NCBI GenBank assembly: GCA_003996215.1
Contig: QJPP01000311.1
Location: 496,001 to 560,000, forward strand
Direction of reading: 5' to 3'
DNA from: Jaltomata sinuosa
Lineage: Eukaryota; Streptophyta; Magnoliopsida; Solanales; Solanaceae
DNA: 64,000 nucleotides
Shown: one piece after another, positions 23,692-36,211 of the stretch
Position numbering within the stretch: position 1 is the first letter of the stretch
Layout: the number at the start of each line of letters is the position of its first letter
Program-made: the position numbers and the translations under genes
Notes under the pieces: generated by a model
The model's input: only the letters and a program-made list of their open reading frames with translations
Database searches by the model: none
Told to the model about the DNA's origin: nothing

Positions 23692-24582
23692 TGTATTTAA
23701 ACAACAAGCAGAAAGTAGAAACAAGAACTTTAAACTATTTACGAAAAATAGTAAAGAAAAGAGATAAAGAAGAAATCGAGCCCACTGAATGCACAGTGTG
23801 TCCTTAAGGAAATTATTCCCCTCAAGCATCCGAGGTTGATGAAATATATCCTCCCAAGATAGAACGATTAAGTATCAATAAAATAGCGGTACCTCAAATC
23901 CTATTGATCTGCAAACCACTCAACGGTAGTAAATCACACTTGAATTTAGAAGATATATAGAAGTACACTTATGTATTTCGTACTCAAATAGTACTTAAAT
24001 TCGTGCTTCATATCTGAGGAAGAATCAAATATTTATAGCCAAAAAGCACTGCTTCAGAAAGGAAACAAAGGTTCAGAAAAGTTGCATTGTTTTAGATACG
24101 ACGGGACGACGTGCGATTCACACAAGGGGAAGTGTGCGTCGCACGTCCCGTCGCACAAGCGTCCAGTGACGCTTGCCAAAATTGACCGTGATATGCGATG
24201 GATGTGCGAAACGCGATGTGCGATGGACGCGTCATTTTGACGTGCGATTCATGTGCGAAGTGTTTCGCACATGGAGAAATATTCTGAGTTAGAAATTTGC
24301 TTTAAACAATTAAGTTTAAATAAACTTTGTCTAAAAAGATAATCTCTCAATCTTTGACAAATCCAAAGCCGAAGCCGAGCAACCGATGATGATGATGACG
24401 ATGCGAGACTTGTCTTCTTCTTAACCCTTTAAGGTAAGGAGAAAATGTTTCTTAATATAAACACAAGAAATTTTCTTTCCACCACCAATGTGGTACAAAT
24501 GCTCTTTACAAAAGCAAAATGAATATTTCATTTTCCCTTCATTTCTATTCCCTATTCACTTTTTCATATCTAAACCCCAACA
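23692..24582 (-). mobile_element. LTR (solo), Ty1-copia-like, CpG-rich U3
   Basis: On the minus strand it begins TGTTGGGGTTTAGATATG and ends TGTTGTTTAAATACA. A TATA box (TATAAATA, plus 24030-24037) is preceded on the element strand by a CpG-rich cluster (24098-24270) of GTGCGA / TCGCAC words that form inverted repeats. No internal region or clear target duplication was found. Confidence 0.55.
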
Positions 24583-26288
24583 GTAATACCTCCATTAAAA
24601 TTCGGTAAGTTTAGCAAAAATTTTTTTTTGTAAGTTTAGCAATCCACTTAATTGTTTGTGAATTATTTTGTGTTGTAAATTTTGTTTTTACCTTTTTTTC
24701 CTAATATATGATATAAGTTTTTTTGTGTATAATTTTTTATTTTATTGTCTGAAGCAAGAAGGTTTGCTCTCATCAACGTAAGTTTTAATTGTCTTCTTTT
24801 AAAACCTAATAGATTACATAATCATTAGTTTTGGATTTAAATTTATGAATTTTATTTTTAATTTAAATGTATTGTTTGTTACTTCATATTTTTTCTACTT
24901 TTTCTCCCTATTCTTGGATTCCTTAAAATGGTAAGTTATTTGTTATCTCTGAAAGTATATTTTGTTACCTATTCATCCTTTTATCTTACTGATTTTTATG
25001 TTTAAAGGAGACAAGAAGACAAATGAAGATGGTAGAATTTTTAAATTCTAGTGAAAATGCAAGATTGGTATGCAAATTTTCAAATTTCATTTGAATATAT
25101 TTTTCTTGTCCGATTGATTTTTTTATGCTGAAATTGGTCTATTTGAAGTTTAAATATTTTGTAGCATACTCATTTATTGATGCGTTAGGCCTGAAATCCT
25201 TATTACTTAATTATCAATATTTACAGCGCTTCAATTCATTCGTATTGATGTCCTTTTCGTTCTCCTATATATATCTTCTTATTTTTATTCTTTCTTTTTT
25301 GAGTATGCTATTTTCAATGTGTTGTCCCTGCAATATTTTACTGGGCACCAGAATATATTTAGTAAAAAAAAATTCATGTATGATGTTAATTTTTAAGTTA
25401 GTTTTTGAAATCCTACATTGATTCTAAGCAAGAACGTAACATGTGGGACTTTAATTTATTTTCTTACAATTTTCATTCATAGTGCATCATTTCTGTGATG
25501 TGTTAAGCAGGGATTTAAAAAAAAAATCAATTGATATACTTTTTTTTAATCAAATGATGTACGTATGGAAAGGACAAAGGCATTATTATCACAGACCATT
25601 TGACATAAATATCTTTTTTGGTAATGTTTTTTCTTTATTTCATTTAAATAGTTTAAAATTAGTATTTTTAATTTGATTTTACAAAAAAAAGTAATTATTT
25701 GATGATCTCTTTTTCACTACATGCAAGGTATATATCTCACTTTCTTTTATCAAGTGAAATATTTAAATGGCTTAATTTGTTTTGTACTTTCTTTTAATAT
25801 AAAAATTGGGCGTAGGGGAAGGGGAAGTGGAAATGGGGAGGGAATTACAAGGTGGGAAAATCGACTGAGTTACTAAGATTTTCCTAAAAAAATTCATACT
25901 AATTTTTTTTTTTTTGACTTGATCTCCTCTTTGTTCATCATTTTAACTAGGTAATAAATGGTTAGAGATGTGATAAACTGTATTTAAGTTTGTTAGGTTT
26001 TATTTTTGTCTCCTTTTTTTGCCACTATTTTCCTCATCTTTTTTTTCTTTCTAAAATCCCAACTGAATAACCAATCACTTTCTTTAATCAGTGAAGTCCA
26101 TCAAAAAAATAGGAAGAATTAATCCAACTAGTCTTTCAGTCAAAAAATTATATATAAATTATCTAAAGAATTATCAAAAAATTGGTAAAATCATGAAAAG
26201 ATGTTTGATTAATATATTATTTATTTTACAAAAAATTTAACATTAATTTTTTCTTCATGATTGTGTGAAGCGCGAACAAGTACACTAG
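24583..26288. other. AT-rich filler of the probable Helitron
   Basis: Poly-T and poly-A tracts dominate. The small ORFs here (for example 25125-25421) are T-rich frames encoding Phe/Leu/Ile strings with no motif. I see no gene. The word GAGACAAGAAGACAAATG near 25007 is not part of a recognisable coding frame. Confidence 0.4.
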
Positions 26289-26365
26289 TTAATAAGAATA
26301 TTATAGTAAGGATGTACTAACATATACAAGTATTATACATTAATGTCCAAGTTGAAACCCTAGGT

Positions 26366-27261
26366 TAGGGGTATCAGTGGTACGGTTCGGACAGTTATTT
26401 TATAAAATTTGTACCATATCAATTTTTTAGTTATTTTATTTTATATAACTAAAATTAGACTTTTTAAAACCGTCCTATCACCTCAGTTTTTCTTCGGTAT
26501 CGGCACGGTTTGATTAATTTTCGGTATTTTTTTTAAAAAATATATAAGTTAGAACACTCTATCATGTATACTTGTATATGACTTTGACAAAAACTTTTTA
26601 GCATTTTTGTTGTATAAAAGATGATGAATCAAGAAAATATGAAAAGAAAACAAGAATAGAAATTCATCCCATTATTTTTACGGTAGTGTAAAATAATATT
26701 AAGCATAGTTAAAAAAAATATAATGTAGATTACACGTGCGGAAAGAAATCAAAGAAGATGAAACTCAAGAATTGAGTCGTACTCAAATTAGTTATCGAAT
26801 AAGAGAAATTTAAATCGTAAAAGAGGAAAAATATCTATTAACATGTACCTTGTTATTCAATATCATTGGAATACCTTGTAGCTTACTAGTTATTACTCGA
26901 AAGTCAAAATTTTAGCACTAATTTAATTTCAATTGGAGTAGTATAATAAGTTCCAAAATTAGGACTTTGAGTATTAATTATGTTGCCGTTTTCCATCACC
27001 CTGGGTCCTAAGCAAAAAATTTAATATTTTATTATTTTTAAACTTAATATATATAATATATTTACACATGTATTATTCGGTACGGTTTGATATTTTTTTG
27101 GTTAATTTTTATAAAATAAAAAACCCACCCAATTATTCGATACGGTTATAAATTTATATAAAAACCGTCAGGTTTATTAAAGAAACCTAAAAATCAATTC
27201 GGTACGGTTCGGTTCGGTTCGATCGGTTATGTCGGTTTTTCTAAAACCATTGACACCCCTA
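26366..27261. mobile_element. hAT-type non-autonomous element 1
   Basis: 896 bp, ends TAGGGGTATCAGTGG and (inward) TAGGGGTGTCAATGG. The flanks CCCTAGGT (26358-26365) and CCTTAGGT (27262-27269) form an 8-bp duplication with one mismatch. The internal GGTACGGTTCGG words at both ends are typical of this MITE class. No transposase. Confidence 0.8.
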
Positions 27262-27904
27262 CCTTAGGTTGAGTCCTTTAATTTTTAGAATTTGTAATTA
27301 GTCTAGATTGTTCATGATGTTTTTTATCCATTAATACTACTCATAATAATCATAATTAAAATTTGGTTGACCGAATTACCTTTAGTTAATTTGGAGTACA
27401 TAGTGAGCGCAAAAATGACTCAAGGGTAAAGCTTAATAAAAAGTTTGCTTTTAGGTCCCTAAAATTTTGAGGCCTCAATAGAATTTAAATGATAAATTTT
27501 ATTATTTTATTTTCACAAAAATAATATTGAAAATTGTAAAAAAAAAAGGTTCAAAATTTATTTTATATATAAAAAGAAAGAAATAAAGAAAGAAAAACCA
27601 TCTACCTTTTATTAAAAATATTTTAAAACTTTAAATTAAATAATTCAAATCTTCATATTAAGAAATAAACTTTTTACAAAAATATCCAAAATAATATATT
27701 GCAAACACATGACTAAATCTTATTAAATAGAACTAATCCATAGTTTTATATTATTATGTGAGGTTAACTAAATGTTTCATGTCATTTAATTGCATTAAAA
27801 TTAACAAGTATGTAAAAATGAAAATGATAACTCTAAATTATTATTTTCTTATAAGGCCTCTTTTTATAATTTTTACTTTAGACTACTAATTTTATTGAGA
27901 CGTC
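27262..27904 (+). repeat. Duplicated kinase-promoter block, copy D, last part
   Basis: Resumes copy D after the hAT element: TAGTCTAGATTGTTCATGAT and following words match 41800-41880 and 54250-54300. From about 27440 it is AT-rich and diverged up to the kinase fragment. The proximal TATA region is not recognisable. Confidence 0.6.
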
Positions 27905-28347
27905 CTTAGTTGAGAGATCCGGAGAAGATATCAGCATAAAATAAGTATGCTTATAATCTCATGCTCGAGTATACAGCCGGTGGAACTCTGCATGATTAAA
28001 TTCAAAAGTCGAAGATGATGCTCGGAGAATCAGAGGCTGCATACTACGCTTTTCAGATTTTAGTCGGGATTTCTCATGTTCATTGTAAAGGATTTATCCT
28101 ATGCGATTTAAAATCAGCTAATATACTTATTTTTTCTCGCGGATATGACATTGCAGATGTGAAGTTGGTTGATTCCGAGCCGTCATTGAGATCAACTGGA
28201 TCACATACATATAGGGACAACTCAAAGAAGGGTCGCTATTATAAGCATAGAGGGACTCTGCTACACACATCCCCAGAATCTCTAGTGTATGAGATTCATG
28301 GTAGAGCGGTTGATATTTGGGCTCTTGAATGCATTGTGGTGAAGATG
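27905..28347 (+). pseudogene. MAPKKK-like protein kinase pseudogene, copy 2 (internal fragment)
   Basis: Aligns with residues of about 57-213 of the intact kinase at 55390-56388. The N-terminal lobe up to the ATP lysine is missing, with a roughly 25-base deletion near 27920. An in-frame stop follows CATGAT at about 27992. The catalytic loop has become LCDLKSAN (the His is lost) and the DFG site is DSE. Homology ends abruptly after VVKM near 28347 and gives way to a T-rich tract, so the C-lobe is absent. An open stretch 28015-28380 exists, but its last residues are not kinase. It cannot encode an active enzyme. Confidence 0.85.
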
Positions 28348-28599
28348 AAAAGTAACAATTTTTTTTTAATTTTCTTTTAATAACTCTTATTCATTAAAAA
28401 TATTGTTGTTTAGGTCACATATTTAATGTGTTGATAATAATGTTCATAGAAATTATTACAAAAATAATTTAAAATTATTTTTACTTACTTAATAATGTAT
28501 CGATAGTATGAACAAAATAATATTATGTTAAAAAAGGAAAAGAAAGATGTCTATAAATTAATTAGACAAAACATAGCATATTAATAAAAGGTAAGTAAG
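28348..28599. other. AT-rich junction between kinase fragment and LINE
   Basis: Begins with a T-rich tract (28359-28379), which could be the LINE poly(A) tail seen from the other strand. If so, the LINE abuts the truncated kinase. The rest is AT-rich and uninformative. Confidence 0.35.
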
Positions 28600-28899
28600 T
28601 TGCGGGTGCTTTGGCCAAATATGCTATATGATTCAGAATCATGTAATCTTTACAAATGAACAAGATTTACCTGCTATGATTAGGAGACACTTCAGAATGG
28701 ACAAACTCCAACTTCCTACCTTCAGAAGAAGAGTGAAGAAGATGTTATATATTTTGACCCCCCGTGAGCTCCATGATGCTAGTTGCATTGATTAATGGCA
28801 CAATTTTAATGCACCTGCTACTTTAGTTTTTGTTTATTTTTTAACTATTATAAGATTCTTGGATCAAAACTTTGCATAGGATATGAAGTATTTTGAATC

Positions 28900-31800
28900 C
28901 CCAAAAGCAAAAGGAGGTAAGTTGCTTGTTTTCCTTTAAGCTTCTGCACTGCCCATGCTATCTCATCTTTTCAAGTTAAACTCCTTTGATTAATATGCAT
29001 CCACTTCAGAATGGTTTCCCATATTGCAACATCATAAGGATGATACGCCCAAATTACACCTCACTTAAGAAGCGTAAGTGGTCGTTGTCAAATATAGAAC
29101 CCAACCAAGGTTGGAGTCGATCCCATAGGAAATAAGGTGCAAATTAAGTCGTTAGTAACTTAGTTGACTAGTAATCGATAGTTTCCGATAAATTGGGAGG
29201 GGGGGTTTGTATTTATCAATTTCAAACAAATTAAATGACAATCGACAGAGGTTCACGAGTTTAAGAACGAGTATGAAAAGTGAACTAGGGAAGTGTTCAC
29301 CATGGCATCGTAACAAATTCACTTAAGAGCTTAGTCGGGTTCTTTCCATATATATATATATCACGAAGTGATTGAATTCATATTTGCGTCTAAGCGTTTC
29401 TCAACCAAATAGACGCATTTCCTTTCCAATTCTCTCGAACTTGAAAAGATAAAATTACTCATTTCAACCAAAACCTCAAGTAGATTAATCTTGCTAAAGC
29501 ATTAATCATTAGACGAGAGTTAAGAGTCCCGAATCCTCATTGTTAATTTAATTTATCCGGTTTTAATCTCTTAGTTCAAGCAAATTAAACCTAGGCATGT
29601 TCTAATATTTGCAACCACTAGAAAACGTTAAAAACACAAGATTAACAACGTGAACGACATACAAATTAAACCCAACGTTACCCAGAATCTATATCGTCAC
29701 TGTTGCCATGGCTCCCACAACCCTAGTTGTGGGAGTTTAGCCACTCATGCTTGAAAAACGAAAGAAGGAAGCAGTAGTATTCATAAATATAAGAAGATGT
29801 TCTTACAATATAAAATCACAACTTTACTTTGAGCTTCCATAGAATCCAAGCAACAATGGTGAAATTCCCAAGGAAGAAGACAAGGATATTGTTTTTCCCT
29901 CTTTTCTACGCTCAAAGGACGCTCAAAAAACGTTACAACTCTCAGATATCGAATCCTAAAAATAACCTTTACACTGGGTATTTATATTAGTCTAGGAAAT
30001 AAAGTTCCAAAAATAGATTCGGAATTCCGCTTTTGATCTTGACGGCTTGCCTTGATGGTTCGTCGGACTTGTGACGGTTCGTCAGTTGAACCGTCACTCT
30101 TAACCAGTGTATTCCGTCTTCTGCCCCTGCTTGACGACTTGCCATGACGGGTCGTCATGGCTCCCGTCACTCTAAACCAGTGCTTATGCTCCAACTGCCT
30201 TAGCTTGACGGCTTCCCTGACTGCCAGTCACGTGTGTGACGGATTGTCACATGAGCCGTCGCTACTATCCAGTGTCTTCTTTGGTTGCTGCCAGGCTTGA
30301 CGGCTTGGCTGACGGTCCGTCACAGATGTGACGGTTCGTCATGCCAACCGTCACCCTTATCCAGTGGCTCATTTTTAGCATTCTTCATCCTTTTCTATTT
30401 ATGTCTACTTTTCCTGCAAATATAACATAAAAATTATTAAAAACAACAAAGGTTGCTTGAAAACTCGCGATTATTCTTAGTTAAAGGCGTCAATTATGTC
30501 GTAGAATGCCGGAACATCAAAGGACACTGGAAAAACAAATGTTCACAACTATCAACACCTACATTGCATAGCACACACTGTGTATCATCCACCATCCCCC
30601 AATATGCTAGTCTATCCCTAGTTTGCAATCGTCTATTCTAAGCTAAATAGAGGATGAAGATCTATTTAGGTGCTGCAGCATTATTACATGTCAACCGCCT
30701 CCATTCAACCTTTTGGAATCCTCCCCCCATCTTCAAATACATATGCTTTATGGAGAAAGCTGGCCACCTCATAACTTCCTCCTCGTTCCAGCCTATCCCC
30801 TCAAAATATTTATGAGCTTTCAAAATTTTCCATACCAACCAGGAAGCTTATTTATCTTGTACTCCCCATATTGTCCTCTGCTTCCCGTAATATTGATGCA
30901 CCCATTGTATCCACATTTTATCCTTTTTCTTGATTAGGCTCCATAACAGTTTGCATATGGCTGCCTTATTCCATGTAGCTATGTACAAGAAATTCAGTCC
31001 TCCAGCAGACCTAGGCCAACACAATGTCTCCCATGCAATCAGAGCCTTGTTAGTTGTATTCACCCTACCTGTCCATAAAAATTTCTGGCAAATGGATTCA
31101 ATACACTGGATCACTTTCTTTGGAATCACAAAGATCTGAGCCCAGAAAATCTGAATGGAAAATAATATACTCTTAATTACTTGAACCCGTCCAGCATACG
31201 ATAGGAACCTAGATGTCCAACTCTGCACCCTCCCCACTATCTTCTCAATTAGGCTTTGGAACTGAACAATGGAAGTTCTTTTGGAGCTAAGAGGCACCCC
31301 AAGATATCTGATAGGCAGGGTTCCCTACACAAAACCCAATACCTGAAGGATCTCCTGTTGTACATCTTGTGCAACTCCACGAAAGAACATTGAAATTTTA
31401 TCCTCATTTGCTTCTAAACTTGAAGCCTGTGAGAACTCTGTGAAAAGCTCAAACAGAAGTTTCACTGAGGTAGTATCTCCTCTACAAAATAGCAACAAAT
31501 TATCAGAAAAACTCAGTTGTACCACCCTTAGCTTCTCACACTTAGGATGGAAATTAAAATTAGGGTTGTGATTTAGTTGTTTTAAAAGTCTAGTGAGGTA
31601 TTCCATTGATAAGACAAACAGGAAAGATGAGATAGGATCGCCTTGTCCCAACCCTTTTTTTGCTTCAAAGGGAGCACTGGATGTCCACTGATCAATATAG
31701 AGTATAATACAGTCCTTACACAGTTCATGATATAATCCCTGACTTTGCTTGGAAACTGCATATACTCAAGAACCTGTTCTAGATAGTCCCACTCAATAGA

Positions 31801-33565
31801 ATCGTAAGCTTTCCTCATATCCACTTTCAGCATACACCTTGGGAAAATACTCCGCCTTCCATATCCTTTGACCAATTCATGGCTTAGGATGATATTATCA
31901 CTAATCAGCCTTCCCGGGACAAAAACTGATTGGTTTCTATCCACTATTCCATCCATGACTTGTTGTAATCTACTTGTTAGCACTTTTGAAAGAAACTTAT
32001 ATAAGATGGTACGACAGGAGATAGGTTTGTATTGGGTTTTTATCAGGATTTGGGACCTTAGGAATCAAAGTAACAGTAGTGCAGTTTATAGCCTTGTACA
32101 TAGTACCACTCTCAAAAAATTCCAACACAGCTTCAATGACATCCTCCCCAATTATAGGCCAAACTTTCTTGAAGAATACAACATTAAAACCATCACATCC
32201 TGGAGCTTTCATATCATTAATCCCCTTAAGAGCTTTAACTACTTCTACTCTAGTTACTGGATTATTCAAAAGTAGTTGTTGCTCTTTATTCAAGACTGCA
32301 CCATCCTTCATTACTGTAGGGTCTACCATGGGAAGCTGATCACTACAGGATCCCAACAATGACTTGTAATGCCCAAGTAATTCCTCTTCAATTTTAGCAG
32401 GTTGTGCTACCACCACACCAGTTGCAGTAGTTAGCCTACTAATTCTATTTTGTGTAGATCTTTGCCTCAAGTTAGCAAAATAATGAGCTGTGTTAGAGTC
32501 CCCTAACTTTAACCATTATACCCTGGACTTTTGTTTTACAATACTTTCCTCTACATTTAGCCACTTTTCAAGTTCCTGTTTTTCTTGCTTCTCAGCCTCT
32601 AGCTTATCCACTGACTGGCCTGGACTATGCATATCTTGTTGCAATAATTCAAGTTGCTGCCTGTAACTATGTATTCTAGCCTCCACATTTCTAAACGCAT
32701 GTGAAATTAACTCCTTCATGGTAGTTTTGACTAGCTTTAGGTTCCTCCAGATGGTTGCCATTTTATTACCCCCTATTCCTCTTGTCCATACTTTTTCAAT
32801 GGATGCTGCAAATTCTGCATGATCTGCAACATAGCTCAGAAATTTGAAAGGTCTAGCTTTCCTTTCAATGGCATGAGATAGGCTCAAACTTAGAGAAGAA
32901 TGATCTGAGCAGCCCAACTCCAAAATGATAACCTCATGTTGGCTCATAGTCAACATCCAATTAGCACTAACCAATCCCCAATCAATAATATTGTAAGTAT
33001 GGACATTTGTCCAAGTGTACTTTTGACTACTAGACCCCAGGATAGCCATACCTATATCATCTAGGAAGTCACGTGTAGTCTCTAAGCTCAGCATCAGTAG
33101 GAATAGTACCAACTAGTCTGTCTTCCACTGCCTTTATGGCATTGTAATCTCCCATAGAAATCCATGGACCTAGTTGTTGAATGTGGTTACTCTCAAATCA
33201 TTCCACATGCTAATTCTGTCCACTTGAGTGTTCAACCCATACACAACAGTAAAAGCAAAAGTGATATTCAACAAACCAATATGAATTGTGGTATGAATGA
33301 GTTGTGAAGTCATAAGCCGCAAAGTAACATCAATATAGTCAGGGTTCCATAGTATCAAGATCCTACCCCTATTACTGTAGGCAGAGTTGTCCAACCATTT
33401 CCATCCAGGTGAAATTTTCCTCATAATGTTCCCCATATATGGCTTCTTTATTTTGTGCTCTACTAATGCTAAAATCCTAGCATTATTTGTAGTAATAAAC
33501 TTGCGAACCTCCTTTTGCTTATAAACTTTATTCATACCTCTTATATTCCATGTAACTAGATTCAT
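28900..33565 (-). pseudogene. LINE ORF2 (endonuclease, reverse transcriptase, zinc-binding) pseudogene
   Basis: Starts MNLVTWNIRGMNKVYKQ, the N-terminus of an APE-type endonuclease, and includes SSSQKYTWTN. Reverse transcriptase motifs follow: PGCDGFNVVFFKKVW, RPIS-region remnants, LISDNIILSHELVKG, MLKVDMRKAYDSIEW and GDPISSFLFVLSMEYL. The catalytic FADD box reads FSDN, so polymerase activity would be lost. The C-terminal zinc-binding domain (HLFFQCPYD...AIWETILKW) lies on both sides of the solo LTR, at 30525-30600 and 28900-29035. At least five breaks split it into open pieces 33565-33170, 33112-32516, 32470-31997, 31983-31582, 31651-31325 and 31297-30848. Confidence 0.85.
29041..30519 (-). 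mobile_element. Solo LTR, same family as the element at 36563-40886
   Basis: On the minus strand it begins near TGATGTTCCGGCATTCTACG and ends GGGCGTATCA, matching the LTRs at 36563 and 39535 along its length but clearly diverged. A perfect 5-bp duplication AAGGA (29036-29040, 30520-30524) flanks it. The TATA box is at plus 29979-29986. A CpG-rich set of TGACGGTTCGTCA-like palindromes (30040-30370) lies upstream of it on the element strand. Confidence 0.9.
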
Positions 33566-33784
33566 GTAGGGAGTAAACGTGAATTTATGACTGCACTTGC
33601 ATAGCTACATTGCCTTGTCTCACTCTCAGTCAGCACATGAAATTCATTCACACTGTTTGCTCCAGTACTTTGCAAGGTCTTTGTCCACTTCTAGCTGCTG
33701 ATTTCCTGTTTACTTCCTCCCATTTATCCTCCTCCAAACCAATGTTAGAGGTTGTCTTCTTAGGATTAGACACTGGTTGTTCAC

Positions 33785-34808
33785 TCACATTAGCCGGGGG
33801 GTTTGATATACCTGAGTTTGAACTCCCTTAACATTTGCTTGGTCAGTGGGTTTGAGATGCCATTCCTTAGGGACATGCTGCCTAGTTCGCTGAGCTTCTG
33901 GTATTGCTTGTGGTTTAACTGATGGGAAAGTATGGCCAACGTGTAGACATTTTGGACAGTAAGCAGGAACCCAATCATAAATCACCTTTTGATCAAAACT
34001 TCGACCAGTAGGATCTTCAACCTTGACATAAAAGGGTAGCTTTTTTGTGATGTCTAATTCGATTAACACCCTGGTAAAAGATATTCGCTCAACCTTTGTT
34101 GTGCATTCATCGGCATATAGGGGTAAGCCCAGTCCACTAATGATCCTGCTTAGTGATTGCGTACCCCAGCAGTTCAAAGGGAGATTTGGGAATTTCACTC
34201 AAACAGGAATTGTTTGCAACACTTCTTTACTCAAATCAAAATCTGATGCCCATTTCTTCATTATAATAGGCTTGTTGTTCAACATATGAGGGCTGGAGTA
34301 CAACACCTCATCTCTATCATCTAGGTTCGCAAATCTTACAAGAAAATATCCATCATTATGGTAAAACAGTAGGTTTAGTGATATAATTCCATTGTGATGC
34401 AATATACCTCTCGAGACTAGCAATGGTAGGTGAATCCCCTACGACATACAAGATCAGAGCATGTTTCCATTTCTGTGTCTCTACCTCGATCTCTTCTTTG
34501 TATAGTTTGACCACCTTTACCCCATTTTGCATCACCGAGGAAACAAAATTCAGGGTTATTCCTTTAGCTGCCAGGCGACTACCCTGAAATAGGTTCGTCC
34601 ATGTCTCCGTACCCTTTTCTCCCCCTTGTTGCTGCCCAGTTGCTACAATATCACTTCTAGTTTGTAATTTCCCAGCATCACTCTGTTTTCCCTCCCTCTG
34701 CCCTGATAGAGCAGGCCAAAATTCCTCTTGGAAAGCTTCCTGCATTGAGCACTGTTCCATTAGATCCAGATTCTCCTCTCGATTTTCCTGTGATTTGCTT
34801 TGTTGCAT
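33785..34808 (-). pseudogene. LINE ORF1 (DUF4283 / zinc-knuckle, RNA-binding) pseudogene
   Basis: The N-terminal part (34808-34356) carries a DUF4283-like segment (ILYVVGDSPTIASLERYIAS). The next pieces have GYFLVRFANLDDRDEVL and KWASDF. The C-terminal zinc knuckle reads YCPKCLHVGHT, where the expected final Cys is Phe. At least two breaks (near 34360 and 34200) interrupt it. Such proteins coat LINE RNA. This copy is not functional. Confidence 0.75.
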
Positions 34809-34984
34809 TCACATGTCATGAGTCACTGATACAACTGTAGATGACAAACTCTCCGTCACCCCAGGACTCAAATCGCTCTTAGGATTTTGGTCCACCGCAA
34901 TCGCCGCCAACTTTTCTGGTTTTCTCTGATGAATCATAGTGAGCTTTGTGTCTGATAGTTGAATCTTATTTACTGCTTTTTTTT

Positions 34985-36211
34985 TCATTCTCCTTCTTAC
35001 GACATGTCCAACTTTTTTTTCTTTTCTTTTGTGGTTAACACTAGACCTAATATATAATCTTTGTAATAATTTGAAGCATGTCCTTTAAACAATTGAAAGA
35101 GTTAGTGTAATGGAAATTGTTGAAGGAGATATAGAAGTATATTAAGCAGAATACATCAATAACTCATTAAATTTATTACAAAATTTTATTCATTATTCAA
35201 ATTACGATTCATGTCTCGATCGAACACCCAATCCATATATATGATAAAGTATTTCTATTAGACACTGATGACTTAAACTTTTGAATTTTTTTTGTACATG
35301 TTCTCAAACGCCCATTACATATATAAGTTAACCACTTAAATATTTCACCTCCTTTAATTATATGCATTAGCCTCAATAAGTCGTAAGACCTCATGCATTT
35401 TCAAGTGATGATGATGTGTGTGTAATTTAAAGTAGGAGCCATATTAATTTTATGTGATTAACTTATTTACTTAATGGGTAATTGTGAACACGAACAAAAA
35501 CTTTTTGAAAATATGAGTCGAAGTGTCTAATAAAAACACTTTATAATGTGGTCAAGTGCTCAATTAAAATATACCATAATTCGAGAATCTAAAAGAAATT
35601 TACTTATAAGTTTAAGAGACCGTTGTTATATTAAGTAGCCATTACTCAGTGGCGGACCTAAAATTTAGGGGTCGTGGGTGCCTCAGGGAGGTTCGAATAC
35701 ACATATCAAAGTCCAAAGCTTTAAGATTCGGCATGAAAATTAATGCACTCAACTATCTTCTTGATTTACAGGATGCTTTTTTGACTCCTATACAATATTT
35801 TTTTATAATTCCTATATAATTATAACTAATCTGTGTCGGGTTTAATGGGTGCCGGAGCACCACAAAATTGAACATAGGTCCGCCCTTGCCATTACTCCCA
35901 AAAGCAGAGCAAGCACCAAGCAAACCACAGAGACAGTAAACCCAGATGACGAAGGAGATATATGTACAGTGGAAGAGAGGAAGTGAAGCTAGGAAATCCG
36001 ATGAATCAATAGAAAATGTTTATGGGTGGTGTATTAAGCAACACCAACGTAAAAAAATGAAAATTAAATACATTGGCTGAAGCAGATTGCTCAAGCAGAC
36101 ATATCGTTTAAGAGCAGTTTGCTTCAAGCCTCTTACACTCAGTAGTAATGTATAAGCTCCACAATTATTTTTTTTTCAAATTATAATTTTGTTTTATATA
36201 ATGAGCAACTT
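34985..36211 (+). repeat. Duplicated kinase-promoter block, copy B, first part
   Basis: Follows copy A from TTACGACATGTCCAAC (34997) through AGTATATTAAGCAGAATAC and TAAGTCGTAAGACCTCATGC. It is interrupted by the hAT element at 35647 and then, in GAGCAACTT, by the MULE-type element at 36212. It resumes at 41575. Confidence 0.85.
35647..35888. mobile_element. hAT-type MITE 2
   Basis: 242 bp, ends CAGTGGCGGACCTA and (inward) CAAGGGCGGACCTA. Perfect 8-bp duplication CCATTACT (35639-35646 and 35889-35896). No coding content. Confidence 0.9.

Larger units (their letters stand above)
22409..26288 (+). mobile_element. Probable Helitron, non-autonomous, with nested inserts
   Basis: The copy A sequence ACAATTAATAAGAAT is split here at A|T: the left half ends at 22408 and the right half resumes at 26289. 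The right terminus is ...CACTAG|T, preceded by GTGTGAAGCGCGAAC, a CpG-eroded version of the short GC hairpin of plant Helitrons. The left end TTTATATATC would be a mutated TC start. No Rep/helicase is seen. A MITE (22419) and an LTR (23692) sit inside. This is inference from termini and target. Confidence 0.45.
28600..34980 (-). mobile_element. L1-type LINE, decayed, split by a solo LTR
   Basis: Order on the minus strand: ORF1 (33785-34808), endonuclease and reverse transcriptase ORF2 (33565 down to about 28900), then 3' tail. A solo LTR (29041-30519) interrupts the C-terminal zinc-binding part of ORF2; the two sides rejoin in frame across it. Many stops and frameshifts mean it cannot move by itself. 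The 5' end abuts a duplicated kinase-promoter block at 34985. The exact 3' end is uncertain. Confidence 0.85.

Noticed and set aside
25125..25676. Hydrophobic ORFs of 64-98 residues
   Set aside because: T-rich DNA gives Phe/Leu/Ile strings that mimic membrane proteins. They lie within probable Helitron filler and have no recognisable motif.
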